From assembly GCA_041905405.1 (NCBI GenBank), contig JAYRLC010000009.1, positions 53,042-117,041 on the forward strand: a stretch of DNA of 64,000 bases, given 5' to 3'. This DNA comes from RAM1 sp041905405 (GTDB taxonomy: Bacteria > Pseudomonadota > Gammaproteobacteria > Burkholderiales > Burkholderiaceae_C). The notes under the pieces are model-generated. The model was not told the DNA's origin. It did no database searches and saw only the letters and a list, made by a program, of their open reading frames with translations. Positions 37,976 through 46,997 of the stretch are shown piece by piece. Each line of letters opens with the position of its first letter. The first letter of the stretch is position 1. Made by a program: the position numbers and the translations under genes.

Positions 37976-38371
37976 ATGTTTGGCAAAAAGGCGCAACCGC
38001 CCATCAAGAGCCTGATCGCGCAAGGCAGCCGCATCGAAGGCAATTTCCAGTTCACCGACGGCCTGCGCGTGGATGGCGAGCTGATCGGCGACATCCGTGC
38101 CAATGGCGATGCGCCCAGCATCCTCGTCATCTCTGAAAGCGCCACGGTGGAAGGCGAGATCCACGCCGACCACGTGATCATCAACGGCACGGTACGTGGC
38201 CCGGTCCACACCCGCGAGCTGCTGGAACTGCAGCCCAAGGCACGTATCGAGGGCGACGTGTATTACAAGGCGCTCGAAATGCACCAGGGCGCAGTCATCG
38301 CGGGCCAGTTGCGGCCCACGGCCGCCATGGACGAAAAGCCCCTACTCAAACTGGCGGCAAACAACTTCTGA
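37976..38371 (+). CDS. Bactofilin (polymer-forming cytoskeletal protein)
   Basis: A 131-residue protein with the right-handed beta-helix core of bactofilins: LIAQGSRIEGNFQFTDGLRV, DGELIGDIRA, ISESATVEGEIHADHVIING, RVGP-type turns (TVRGPVHTRELLEL) and GDVYYKALEMHQGAVIAG. Bactofilins polymerise without nucleotide at the membrane and guide local cell-wall work. It is preceded by the coiled-coil membrane protein and followed by erpA. Confidence 0.93.
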   Translation: MFGKKAQPPIKSLIAQGSRIEGNFQFTDGLRVDGELIGDIRANGDAPSILVISESATVEGEIHADHVIINGTVRGPVHTRELLELQPKARIEGDVYYKALEMHQGAVIAGQLRPTAAMDEKPLLKLAANNF

Positions 38372-38428
38372 CGGGAATTCCCGACAGAAAAGCAGTACTA
38401 TTCCAAGCCGTCCCACCGGAGTCCCCCC

Positions 38429-38794
38429 ATGAGCGCAGTAGCCGAAAACATCCAGTCCGAAATGCCCGCCCCGCTGGTCTTCACCGACAGCGCGGCCGCC
38501 AAGGTGGCTGACCTGATCGCCGAAGAGGGCAATCCCGACCTCAAACTGCGGGTGTTCGTGCAGGGCGGCGGCTGCTCCGGCTTCCAGTACGGCTTCACGT
38601 TCGACGAGATCACGAACGAAGACGACACGGTCATGACCAAGAACGGCGTGTCGCTGTTGATTGACGCCATGAGCTACCAGTACCTCGTGGGCGCCGAGAT
38701 CGACTACAAGGAAGATCTGCAGGGCGCGCAGTTCGTCATCAAGAACCCCAATGCCACCACGACCTGCGGCTGCGGTTCGAGCTTCTCGACCTGA
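38429..38794 (+). CDS. erpA: Iron-sulfur cluster insertion protein ErpA
   Basis: A 121-residue A-type carrier. The three cluster cysteines are in VQGGGCSGFQYGF and in the C-terminal TCGCGSSF. It receives Fe-S clusters from the scaffold and delivers them to apo-enzymes. A CCGGAG ribosome site precedes it. It is followed by an intrinsic terminator. Confidence 0.96.
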   Translation: MSAVAENIQSEMPAPLVFTDSAAAKVADLIAEEGNPDLKLRVFVQGGGCSGFQYGFTFDEITNEDDTVMTKNGVSLLIDAMSYQYLVGAEIDYKEDLQGAQFVIKNPNATTTCGCGSSFST

Positions 38795-38817
38795 TACCGC
38801 GCGGGTCCCTCACGCAC

Positions 38818-38842
38818 AAGCCGCCGCAAGGCGGCTTTTTGT
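38818..38842 (+). terminator. Intrinsic terminator after erpA
   Basis: AAGCCGCC-GCAA-GGCGGCTT (38818-38837) followed by TTT and a G/T stretch: a textbook GC-rich hairpin with a T run, 24 bases after the erpA stop. Confidence 0.9.
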
Positions 38843-38857
38843 TGGGCGGGCTGCGGC

Positions 38858-39967
38858 TTACGCCGGGTAGATCGCGCCGAGCACGCGCGGCCCGGCAGCA
38901 CCGGTGACCGGGGCGGTGTTGGTGGGCTCCCGGCGCATGCACATGCGGGCCAGCCAGGCAAAGGCAGCGGCTTCGACCTGCAGCGGCGGCAGGCCGCGCG
39001 CATCGGTGGATTGCACGTCGACGCCTGGCAGCAGCGCGCGCAGGCGGCCCATGAGGTGGTCATTGAGCGCACCGCCACCGCATACGAGCAGTTCGCGTGC
39101 TGCGGCGCCGTGGCGCAACAGGTCGGCGGCGCAGCTCCGGGCGGTCAGCTCGGCCAGTGTCGCCTGCACGTCGGCGGGCGTCAGCGCGCCATGGCGCGCG
39201 AGCGTCTCATCGAGCCAGGCCCGGTGGAACAGGTCGCGCCCCGTGCTTTTGGGTGGCTGTTGGGCAAAGTAGGGATGGGCCAGCCAGGTGGCCAGCAGCG
39301 GCGCATGGACGGCGCCGGTGGCAGCCCAGGCGCCGCCATCGTCAAAGGCGCGGCCCAGGTGCTGTTCGCACCAGCTGTCCATCAGCGCGTTGGCGGGGCC
39401 GCAGTCGAAGCCGGCAATGCGCCCGCCGGGCGACAGGACCGTGAGGTTCGCGATGCCGCCCAGGTTGAGCACGCCGACCGTCGCATGCGTGCGCGCGAAC
39501 AGGAACTGGTGGAAGAACGGCGCCAGCGGCGCGCCCTGGCCCCCGGCCGCGACGTCGCGGCTGCGCAGGTCGGCCACGACGTCGATGGCGCACAGCTCGG
39601 CCAGCAGGGCGGGGTTGTTGAGCTGACAGGTGTAACCGGTGCCGCTGAACTCCTGCGGCCGGTGCCGCACGGTCTGTCCATGGGCACCGATGGCGCGGAT
39701 GTCGGCGGGCTTCAGGCCGGTGGTGGCCAGCAGATCGGCCACCGTGGCGGCATAGGCCTGCACGAGTGTGTTGGCCGCCAGCGCGGCGCGGTGCAGTTCG
39801 TCGGGTCCGCTGCGGTTCAGGGCCAGCAGCTCGGCCCTGAACCCGGCGGCGAACGGTCGCGAGGCATGCGCCAGCACCCGCAGGGTCCCGTCTGCAAAGT
39901 CCGCCACAACCCCGTCCACGCCGTCCAGCGAGGTGCCGGACATCAGGCCGATGTAGCGTTCGCTCAT
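38858..39967 (-). CDS. anmK: Anhydro-N-acetylmuramic acid kinase
   Basis: A 369-residue ASKHA-fold sugar kinase. The start is MSERYIGLMSGTSLDGVDGV with the phosphate-1 loop; FDCGPANALMD and VCGGGALNDHLM are the later nucleotide and sugar motifs. It converts anhydroMurNAc from wall turnover to MurNAc-6-phosphate. It begins 43 bases after the M23 peptidase gene, so wall cutting and recycling are encoded together. Confidence 0.95.
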   Translation of the reverse strand: MSERYIGLMSGTSLDGVDGVVADFADGTLRVLAHASRPFAAGFRAELLALNRSGPDELHRAALAANTLVQAYAATVADLLATTGLKPADIRAIGAHGQTVRHRPQEFSGTGYTCQLNNPALLAELCAIDVVADLRSRDVAAGGQGAPLAPFFHQFLFARTHATVGVLNLGGIANLTVLSPGGRIAGFDCGPANALMDSWCEQHLGRAFDDGGAWAATGAVHAPLLATWLAHPYFAQQPPKSTGRDLFHRAWLDETLARHGALTPADVQATLAELTARSCAADLLRHGAAARELLVCGGGALNDHLMGRLRALLPGVDVQSTDARGLPPLQVEAAAFAWLARMCMRREPTNTAPVTGAAGPRVLGAIYPA

Positions 39968-40010
39968 GGACAGGGGCCGGCGGCGCGCGTGGGGGCGGCC
40001 CGCCGGATGT

Positions 40011-41363
40011 TCACTGCGCGCTGGCCTGCTGGATCGAGCCGGCCGCCGCCAGTTGGCCGCGCACGCCCAGCGCCAGCCGGTCAAAGGCCGGCCGCGCCGC
40101 GACCGAGACAGGCACCGATTCGCTCTGGCGGGCGATCGTCATGGGATCCTGGTGCTGGCCGTTGACGCGGAACTCGAAGTGCAGGTGCGGACCGGTGGCC
40201 CAGCCCGTGGAACCCACGGCGCCCACGGTCTGGCCCTGGCCGATGCTCTGGCCGCGTTTGACGAAGACGCGGCTCAGGTGGGCGTAGACGGTGACGTGGT
40301 TGTTGCGGTGTTTCACGAACACGACGTTGCCGAAGCCGTTCTGCACGCCGGCAAACTCCACCACGCCATCGCCCACGGTGCGCACCGGGGTCCCGGTGGG
40401 CGCGGCATAGTCCACGCCCAGATGGGCCCGCCATTTCTGCAGGATGGGGTGGAAGCGCATCTTGAAGCCGCTGGTCACGCGCGAGAACTCCATGGGCGAG
40501 GCCAGGTAGGCACGGCGCAGGCTCTGGCCGTCCAGCGTGTAGTAGCCGCCCTTGCTGCCGGGTTCCTGGAACCACATGGCCTGGTAGGTCTTGCCGTTGT
40601 TCACGAACTCGGCCGACAGCACGCGGCCCGTGCGCAGCGGCTCGCCATCGGCTTCCAGCGATTCGTAAACGACGCTGAAGCGGTCGCCACGGCGCAACGC
40701 GCGGTGAAAGTCGATGTCGCCCGAGAAAATCTCGGCCACCTGAACGGCCACGGCGTCGGGGATGCGCGACTCGTCGGTCGCGGCGAACAGCGACGACCGG
40801 ATCGTGCCGCTGCCCATCCGGGCGGTGGCGGCGAGCGGCGCGGCTTCGAGCCGGGAGGCCAGGCCCTGGGGCGTCTTTTCGATGACCAGGCGCGTGAACT
40901 GGCCGTTGTCCTCGGGCGCCCAGCGGGCGGACAGGCGCAGCAGTTCGTTGGTGTCGCTGGCTTCGGCGGTGACCGTGCGGCCCGCGCGGCCCAGGACGCC
41001 GCTACGGAAGTTCGCGTCACCCCGCAGGAAGCCGGCGGCGGCCGGGTCGTTGATGCCCAGGCGCTGCAACAGGGCTTCGGGCGTATCGGTCGAGCGCGTG
41101 ACTTCAGAGCGGAACAGCTTGAAGCTGTGGGCGTCCAGCTGGTCCACCTGCGCCTGCAGGGGCAGCGTGTCCACGGCCTCCAGCACCTGGCGTACGGGCA
41201 GGTCGGATGCGTCGGGCGCGAGATTCGCGACGGCGTAGGCACCGCCGCCGCCGCCCAGCAACAGGGCGGCCGCCAGCGCGGTGATGTGTTTCGGGTGATG
41301 CTGGATCGTGCGGGCCAGCCGCGACAGCAAAGCGTCGCCGGCGGCGGTCAAACCGTTGTTCAA
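40011..41363 (-). CDS. M23 family metallopeptidase (LytM/MepM-like)
   Basis: A 450-residue envelope protein. One N-terminal membrane helix (HITALAAALLLGGGGGAYAV) anchors it; the middle is an OapA/LysM-like region (LLQRLGINDPAAAGFLRG) and a Csd3-type domain; the C-terminal LytM domain has the zinc residues in MRFHPILQKWRAHLGVDYAA and in GPHLHFEFRV. It should cut peptide cross-links in peptidoglycan in the periplasm. It is divergent from tyrS with a 180-base gap. Confidence 0.92.
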   Translation of the reverse strand: MNNGLTAAGDALLSRLARTIQHHPKHITALAAALLLGGGGGAYAVANLAPDASDLPVRQVLEAVDTLPLQAQVDQLDAHSFKLFRSEVTRSTDTPEALLQRLGINDPAAAGFLRGDANFRSGVLGRAGRTVTAEASDTNELLRLSARWAPEDNGQFTRLVIEKTPQGLASRLEAAPLAATARMGSGTIRSSLFAATDESRIPDAVAVQVAEIFSGDIDFHRALRRGDRFSVVYESLEADGEPLRTGRVLSAEFVNNGKTYQAMWFQEPGSKGGYYTLDGQSLRRAYLASPMEFSRVTSGFKMRFHPILQKWRAHLGVDYAAPTGTPVRTVGDGVVEFAGVQNGFGNVVFVKHRNNHVTVYAHLSRVFVKRGQSIGQGQTVGAVGSTGWATGPHLHFEFRVNGQHQDPMTIARQSESVPVSVAARPAFDRLALGVRGQLAAAGSIQQASAQ

Positions 41364-41543
41364 AAGATGAGTCCCCAGAAAGATCCGTCTAAGTCCTGCA
41401 CTGCGGCAGGATGGTTCCCTGCGTTACAAATCGCCAGAGTCCTACACGACGATTTGCAAAAACCGCGCCACTTTAAAATCCGGCGCAGTCGATTGGCTGG
41501 CAGTATAGCCAGCCTGCTTTCCGCGGCATCTGAAAAAACCCTT

Positions 41544-42776
41544 ATGAATCAAGCTTCCGTTACAACTTTTCCGGTCACTGACCGTGTCCGTGAGGCGCTG
41601 GCCGTGTCGCTGCGTGGCTGCGAGGAGCTGATCCCCCAGGAAGACTGGCTCAAGAAGCTGGCCAAATCCGAGGCCACGGGCGTGCCGCTGCGCATCAAGC
41701 TGGGGCTGGACCCGACCGCGCCGGACATCCACCTGGGCCACACCGTGGTGCTGAACAAGATGCGCCAGCTGCAGGACCTGGGGCACACGGTGATCTTCCT
41801 GATCGGCGACTTCACCTCCATGATTGGCGACCCGTCGGGCCGCAACACCACCCGTCCGCCGCTGACGGCCGAGCAGATCAAGGCCAACGCCGAGACCTAC
41901 CGTGCCCAGGCCGACAAGATCCTGGACCCGCAGAAGACCGAGCTGCGCTACAACAGCGAATGGAGCGACCCGCTGGGCGCGCGCGGCATGATCCAGCTCG
42001 CGGCCCGCTATACGGTGGCGCGCATGATGGAGCGCAACGATTTCCACCAGCGCTTCACAGCCGGCACGTCGATCTCGATCCACGAGTTCCTGTACCCGCT
42101 GATGCAGGGCTACGACAGCGTGGCGCTCAAGAGCGACCTGGAGCTGGGCGGCACCGACCAGAAATTCAACCTGCTCATGGGCCGCCACCTGCAGCAGGAA
42201 TACGGCCAGGAGCCGCAGTGCATCCTGACCATGCCGCTGCTGGAGGGCCTGGACGGCGTGGACAAGATGTCCAAGTCCAAGAACAACTACATCGGTGTGA
42301 CCGAGGACGCCAACAGCATGTTCGCCAAGGTGCTGTCCATCAGCGACACGCTGATGTGGCGCTGGTACACGCTGCTGTCCTTCCGCAGTGAGGCCGAGAT
42401 CGCCGCGCTGAAAAAGGAAGTGGAAGGCGGCCGCAATCCCAAGGATGCCAAGGTCATGCTGGCCCGGGAAATCACGGCGCGCTTTCACAACGCGGCCGCG
42501 GCCGACGCCGCCGAGCAGGACTTCATCAACCGCAGCAAGGGCGGCGTGCCCGACGACATTCCCGACGTGTCGCTGTCCGGCGCGCCGCTGGGCATTGCCG
42601 CGCTGCTCAAGGCCGCGGGCCTTGCGCCGTCCACGAGCGAAGCCAGCCGCCTGATTGACGGCGGCGGCGTGCGCGTGGACTCTGCCGTGGTCAGCGACAA
42701 GGGCCTGAAGCTCGCCGCCGGCACCTATGTCGTGCAGGTCGGCAAGCGCAAGTTCGCGCGCGTGACGCTCACCTGA
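41544..42776 (+). CDS. tyrS: Tyrosyl-tRNA synthetase
   Basis: A 410-residue class I synthetase. The HIGH-type motif is in DIHLGHTVVLNKM and the KMSKS motif is VDKMSKSKNNYIG; the C-terminal S4 domain (LIDGGGVRVDSAVVSDKG) binds tRNA. It is the longer (TyrZ-like) bacterial form. Codon choice is that of the other housekeeping genes. Its stop overlaps the end of the convergent binding-protein gene by 8 bases. A weak TAAAAT box lies at 41474-41479. Confidence 0.97.
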   Translation: MNQASVTTFPVTDRVREALAVSLRGCEELIPQEDWLKKLAKSEATGVPLRIKLGLDPTAPDIHLGHTVVLNKMRQLQDLGHTVIFLIGDFTSMIGDPSGRNTTRPPLTAEQIKANAETYRAQADKILDPQKTELRYNSEWSDPLGARGMIQLAARYTVARMMERNDFHQRFTAGTSISIHEFLYPLMQGYDSVALKSDLELGGTDQKFNLLMGRHLQQEYGQEPQCILTMPLLEGLDGVDKMSKSKNNYIGVTEDANSMFAKVLSISDTLMWRWYTLLSFRSEAEIAALKKEVEGGRNPKDAKVMLAREITARFHNAAAADAAEQDFINRSKGGVPDDIPDVSLSGAPLGIAALLKAAGLAPSTSEASRLIDGGGVRVDSAVVSDKGLKLAAGTYVVQVGKRKFARVTLT

Positions 42777-43908
42777 TGAAATTGCCCCTGGGGCCGACGA
42801 CGGTGATTTCGACGAAGTTGGAGCCGTGCCGCTTGTCTGGTCCGAACTCCATCACGTAGCCCCCCAGGTCCAGCCGCGCCAGTTTCTCCATGGACTCGCG
42901 CACCGATTCGGGCGTGGGGTTCTTGCCCGCGCCGCGCAAGCCCGCTGCCATGACCTGCATGTTGATGTAGCCCAGGTAGTGGTCATAGTCCACTTCCTTG
43001 CCGGCCCTGGCCATCGCGGCATTGAACTCCTTGGCCAGCGGCGTCGTGGCGCGCCAGGGGTAGGGCGTAGCGCGCGACACGGCCAGGCCGCGCGCGTCGT
43101 CGCCCAGCGCCTTGAGGATGGCCGAGCCCACAGACAGCGACAGCGTGTAGACGGGGATGGACGCGTAGACCCGGTTGGCCTTGATGTAGCCCACGACGGC
43201 AGGCCCGGCCACGAGCATGACGACCGCCTGGGCCTTCATGCCGGCCACGGCTTGGGCGGCGGGCACGGCGTCGGCGCCGCTGGCCTGCAGCGCGCGGCTG
43301 CCGGCCAGCGTGGCGCCTTCGGCGGCGATGATCTTCTCGGCCATGGGCATGAGCAGCTTGCCGAACTCGTTGTCCTGGTAGACGACCGCGATGCGCCGGG
43401 CCTGCACCGCGACCAGGTTGCGGACGATGCGCACGAGTTCGTCGTCGTAGCCGGCCTGGGTCGTGAAGAAGTACGGATTGGGTTGCGCACGCAGCGCCGG
43501 GCTGCCGCTATATGCCGCGATCAGGGGCACGCGCTTGTCGGCGACGTACGGCAGCACGGCCAGTGTCTGACCCGTACCCACGGTGCCGAACAGGGCCAGC
43601 GCGCCGCGCTGCTCGACCAGCGTGCGCGCATTGTCCAGCGTGCGCCTGGCGTCGAAGGCGTCGTCCAGCACGTCCAGCCGTACGCGCCGCCCGCCGATGC
43701 CGCCCTTGCGGTTGATCTCGTCGATCGCCAGTTGCTGGCCTGCCAGCACATTGGCCATGGGGTTGGCCATCATGCCGCTCAGCGGCGCGCTCTGGCCCAC
43801 CAGCAGCTCGCCCCGGGGCGGGACGCTGGCGCGCGCTGCGAGCGCGGCGGCGGCCAGCGCGCCGATCGCGGCGCGGCGTGTGATGGCGTCAGGATTCAGG
43901 GAATTCAT
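42769..43908 (-). CDS. ABC transporter substrate-binding protein, branched-chain amino acid (LivJ) type
   Basis: A 379-residue periplasmic receptor of the type I fold. The signal has a twin-arginine-like TRRAAIGALAAAALAARA. The mature start ELLVGQSAPLSGMMANPMAN and GQQLAIDEINRKGGIGGRRV are typical of the LivJ-like family used for amino acids, amides or aromatic acids. No permease or ATPase is adjacent, so it is an orphan. The start at 43908 is set by the signal peptide and the GGAGACG ribosome site. Confidence 0.9.
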   Translation of the reverse strand: MNSLNPDAITRRAAIGALAAAALAARASVPPRGELLVGQSAPLSGMMANPMANVLAGQQLAIDEINRKGGIGGRRVRLDVLDDAFDARRTLDNARTLVEQRGALALFGTVGTGQTLAVLPYVADKRVPLIAAYSGSPALRAQPNPYFFTTQAGYDDELVRIVRNLVAVQARRIAVVYQDNEFGKLLMPMAEKIIAAEGATLAGSRALQASGADAVPAAQAVAGMKAQAVVMLVAGPAVVGYIKANRVYASIPVYTLSLSVGSAILKALGDDARGLAVSRATPYPWRATTPLAKEFNAAMARAGKEVDYDHYLGYINMQVMAAGLRGAGKNPTPESVRESMEKLARLDLGGYVMEFGPDKRHGSNFVEITVVGPRGNFIR

Positions 43909-44053
43909 GGGCGTCTCCTCGCAGGTTTCGGGTGGCGTCACTGTGCCGGGCGCATCGCGCGCGGTCTGGCGTGAAATTGCGCGGCCCCCCCGCGCTTGGC
44001 GGAATCTTGCGCGGCCCGCCTCAGGCAAACCCTGTGGTGCGCTGTCGCCTGGG

Positions 44054-45001
44054 CTACTCGGGGGTCTGTGACCGTGCCGGTGCCGGTACGCTGTCGTTCT
44101 GGCCCAGGCCGCGCTGCCACTGGCGCGGGGTCTGACCTGTGTGGCGGCGAAACTGTGCGGCGAAATGGCTCTGGCTGCTGAAGCCGCAGGCCTGCGCGAT
44201 GTCCAACATACTCGGGCCGCCCCCCGCCGCCAGGCGCGCAGACCACAGCAGCCGGCAGGCCAGCTCCATGCGCCGGCCCACGATGTACTGGTGGGGTGTG
44301 GCGCCGGTGGCCTCGCGGAACACGCGGCAGAAGTGAAACAGGCTCATGCCGGCCACCGCGGCCAGGTCCTCGAGCCGCAGGGCACTGCCCAGGTGTGCGT
44401 CGATGTGCGCACGGGCCTTGTCCAGCCCGCCCGGTGCGGGCCCGGCGGCATGGTCCTGCTCGCGCAGCAGCAGTCGCGTCACCAGCGCCATGGCCAGCCG
44501 CTCGGTGGCGCGCGGGCCGTCGGGGTGGCCTTCGCGCAGGTCTGCGTACAGCGCCTGCGACAGCAGGCGCAGTACCTCGTCACCTGGCACGACCTGGTGG
44601 CGCAGTCGGGCGCGTTCGGGCGGCAGTCCCAGCGCGATCGCGCTATCGGCCAGCAGCGCGGCCGAGATGCGGAACGTCGCCAGCCGGGCCGGCTTCAGCG
44701 CTCGCCCCGCCGGCCGCGGCGTGGCCGTGCTGTGCGCGACGCAGGTGTCCGGCGGAATGATCATGAGCGCGTGATGGCGCATGGCAAAGGTGGCGTGCGT
44801 GCCGGGCCCCGATGCGTCGAACGAATACGACGGCCCGACGTTGAAGCTCACGCGCAGGAACGGTTCGGGCTCGATTTCGTACGCCGGTCCGGGGATCAGC
44901 GCCAGCGACAGGCTCACGTGGCGCGAGGCCGACGGCAGCACTTCGCGGTGGATGGAGGAGCGGGCCGCGCCCGGTGCACGGCCCGCTGCGTTGGCAGGCA
45001 T
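44054..45001 (-). CDS. AraC family transcriptional regulator
   Basis: A 315-residue regulator. The N-terminal 190 residues form a cupin-like sensing domain. The C-terminal AraC domain has both helix-turn-helix units: LRLEDLAAVAGMSLFHFCRV and MLDIAQACGFSSQSHFAAQF, followed by RRHTGQTPRQWQR. It is next to the orphan ABC binding-protein gene, which it might control. The ligand is not predictable. Confidence 0.9.
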   Translation of the reverse strand: MPANAAGRAPGAARSSIHREVLPSASRHVSLSLALIPGPAYEIEPEPFLRVSFNVGPSYSFDASGPGTHATFAMRHHALMIIPPDTCVAHSTATPRPAGRALKPARLATFRISAALLADSAIALGLPPERARLRHQVVPGDEVLRLLSQALYADLREGHPDGPRATERLAMALVTRLLLREQDHAAGPAPGGLDKARAHIDAHLGSALRLEDLAAVAGMSLFHFCRVFREATGATPHQYIVGRRMELACRLLWSARLAAGGGPSMLDIAQACGFSSQSHFAAQFRRHTGQTPRQWQRGLGQNDSVPAPARSQTPE

Positions 45002-45091
45002 TCGCAGATGCTAGGCAGCGCCTGCGTGCCGCGAGCCTGTTGTTTTCCCTAGTCGCGTCGCGCGGGCGACCGCGGGGCCGGGCTGCGCACT

Positions 45092-45790
45092 TCAGCGCGC
45101 GCCCGCGGCCTCCAGCATCTGCGCCATCGCGGCGTAGCCTCGCGTGCGCGCGAGCTGCAGTGGGGTCGCGCCATGGCGGTCGGTCAGTTGCAGGTTTGCA
45201 CGGGCATCGATCAGCGCCTTGAGCGTCGCCTGGTGGCGCGCGCCGCCGTTGCCCAGCACGATGGACTCGATCACGGCCGTCCAGTGAAGGTTGTTCACAT
45301 GGTCCAGCGGCGCGCCGGCGGCGATGAGCTGGCGCACCACACCATCGTGGCCCAGGTGCGCCGCGGCGATCAGCGCCGTGCCGTCGTAGCGGCTGGTGAC
45401 CTGCCGGGCACTCGCGCCCAGCGACAGCAGGGTGCGCAGCGTCTCCTCGTCATCGGCCACCGACGCGATGGTGACAGCGTCATAACGGTCGTTGTCCAGC
45501 AGGTCGATGCCTGCGCCGGCTTTTACCAGCGCGCGGATCGCCTCGCGTTGCCGGGCGAACGTGGCCACGTGCAGCGGCGTGCGGCCGTTGCCGTCGCGGG
45601 CGTTCAGGTCGGTGCGGGCCGCCGCGAGCCTGTCGATCTGTGTGACATCACCCTTGTGGGCGGCGGCATGCAGGCCTGTGTAGCGAGCGGCCTCGGCAGG
45701 CGTCGGGCCCACCTGGGCCGACGCAGTCTGGAACCAACCCGCCGAGAGCGCGCAGGCCAGTGCGGTGGCGAACAACGCGTGTTGTTTCAT
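45092..45790 (-). CDS. Secreted ankyrin-repeat protein
   Basis: A 232-residue protein with a Sec signal (MKQHALFATALACALSAGWF… ending ASAQV) and five ankyrin repeats, for example YTGLHAAAHKGDVTQIDRLA, GRTPLHVATFARQREAIRAL and GATPLQLARTRGYAAMAQML. It should act in the periplasm as a protein-binding scaffold. Its start overlaps the stop of the HbpS-like gene (ATGA), so the two exported proteins are probably made together. The partner is unknown; some periplasmic ankyrin proteins work with catalase or heme proteins. Confidence 0.88.
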   Translation of the reverse strand: MKQHALFATALACALSAGWFQTASAQVGPTPAEAARYTGLHAAAHKGDVTQIDRLAAARTDLNARDGNGRTPLHVATFARQREAIRALVKAGAGIDLLDNDRYDAVTIASVADDEETLRTLLSLGASARQVTSRYDGTALIAAAHLGHDGVVRQLIAAGAPLDHVNNLHWTAVIESIVLGNGGARHQATLKALIDARANLQLTDRHGATPLQLARTRGYAAMAQMLEAAGAR

Positions 45791-46275
45791 TTCAGCAGAT
45801 CCTTCACCTTGTCCAGCGCCACCATTGCGCATTGTTCGTCCAGGTGGCCGCCGGGCGCGCCGCCCACACCTACCGCGCCGATCACTTCCGTGCCCACCTT
45901 CACGGGCACGCCGCCGCCCAGCAGCAGGTAGCCAGGAATGTTCACCAGGTTGGCCGCCGCCGGGTTCTTCTGGGCGCCTTCCATCATGGCCAGCGTCGTG
46001 TTTTTGGCGGACGCCGAGGTGTAGGCCTTTTGCAGGCTGGCGGCCAGGGTGTGCGGGCCGGCGTTGTCGGCCCGCTGCACCGCGCGCACGGTGCCGGCGC
46101 GGTCCACCACGGTGGCGGTCACGGCGTAGCCGCCGGCCGTGCAGGCCGCGACGGTGGCGCCCGCGATCTGGTTGGCCAGCTCCAGCGACATGTTGCGTTC
46201 GGTTCGCACGGCCTGGGCCTGGGCGGCCGTGGCGGCGATGAGGGACAGGGCGAATGTGAAAGCGATTTTGCGCAT
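45787..46275 (-). CDS. Secreted GlcG/HbpS-family (heme-binding-like) protein
   Basis: A 162-residue protein with a signal peptide (MRKIAFTFALSLIAATAAQA) and the GlcG/HbpS fold: LANQIAGATVAACTAGGYAV, VVDRAGTVRAVQRADNAGPH, then GGVPVKVGTEVIGAVGVGGA and GGHLDEQCAMVALDKV. HbpS of Streptomyces binds heme and works with a two-component system. Here a histidine kinase/response regulator pair lies directly upstream on the same strand (101-base gap). The heme link is inferred. GGAG at the ribosome site fixes the start. Confidence 0.88.
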   Translation of the reverse strand: MRKIAFTFALSLIAATAAQAQAVRTERNMSLELANQIAGATVAACTAGGYAVTATVVDRAGTVRAVQRADNAGPHTLAASLQKAYTSASAKNTTLAMMEGAQKNPAAANLVNIPGYLLLGGGVPVKVGTEVIGAVGVGGAPGGHLDEQCAMVALDKVKDLLK

Positions 46276-46376
46276 GGGGTTCTCCGGGGTTCGCGGTTCG
46301 ATCAACCGTGAGGAGAACTGTAGGAATTGCGGCGCTTCGCGGCCATTCGTGGCGCTACGCGCGCGGCTCCGTAAAA

Positions 46377-46997
46377 CTACGCAGCGCCCTCGACCAGCGC
46401 CGCGTAGCCGCGGATCAGATGGGCCAGCGACTCGGCCTGCAGCTTGGCGAACAGGTTGGCGCGGTGCGTCTCCACCGTGCGCGGTGACAGCGCCAGCGCG
46501 CGCCCGATCTCCTTGTTGGTCAGGCCCGCCACGATCAGGCCCAGCACCTCGCGCTCGCGCGCCGAAAGCTGGGCAAAGCGCTCGCGCGCCGCCCGGTCGG
46601 CCTGGTGGCGCTCGCGTGACTTCACATGCTGGCGCACGGCGTTCTGCAATGCCTCCAGCAGGGCTTCGTCGTTAACGGGCTTTTCCAGGAACTCCGCAGC
46701 GCCGGCCTTGAACGCACGGCGGCACATCTCGACCGTGCCATGGCCCGTCAGCATGATGACGGGCTGGTCCACGCCCTGCGCGATGAGCTGTTCCAGCACG
46801 GCCAGCCCGCTGATGCCCGGCATGCGCACGTCCAGCACGATCGCGCCCACGGCCTGCCGGTCAAAGCCGTCCATGAACGCCTGCGGGTCCGCCCAGTCCT
46901 GCACCCGCAGTCCCACCGTTCCGATCAGCAGCGCCAGGCTGGACCGCACGGCGTCGTCGTCGTCGATCAGGTGGATCAAGGGGGACAGGCTGTTCAT
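46377..46997 (-). CDS. FixJ/TodT-type response regulator with LuxR-type output domain
   Basis: A 206-residue regulator. The receiver domain has the acidic triad (LIHLIDDDDAVRSSLALL), the phosphorylated aspartate Asp56 in AIVLDVRMPG, and the lysine in EFLEKPVND. The C-terminal LuxR helix-turn-helix has LSAREREVLGLIVAGLTNKE and LALSPRTVETHRANLF. It overlaps the end of the histidine kinase gene (ATGA), which is its partner. A short inverted repeat, CGTA-AAAC-TACG, lies at its stop codon, ahead of the HbpS gene. Confidence 0.93.
   Translation of the reverse strand: MNSLSPLIHLIDDDDAVRSSLALLIGTVGLRVQDWADPQAFMDGFDRQAVGAIVLDVRMPGISGLAVLEQLIAQGVDQPVIMLTGHGTVEMCRRAFKAGAAEFLEKPVNDEALLEALQNAVRQHVKSRERHQADRAARERFAQLSAREREVLGLIVAGLTNKEIGRALALSPRTVETHRANLFAKLQAESLAHLIRGYAALVEGAA

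Noticed and set aside
41451..41479. tyrS promoter TTGCAA … TAAAAT
   Set aside because: The spacer is only 14 bases, too short for a normal sigma-70 promoter, so it was not listed as a feature.
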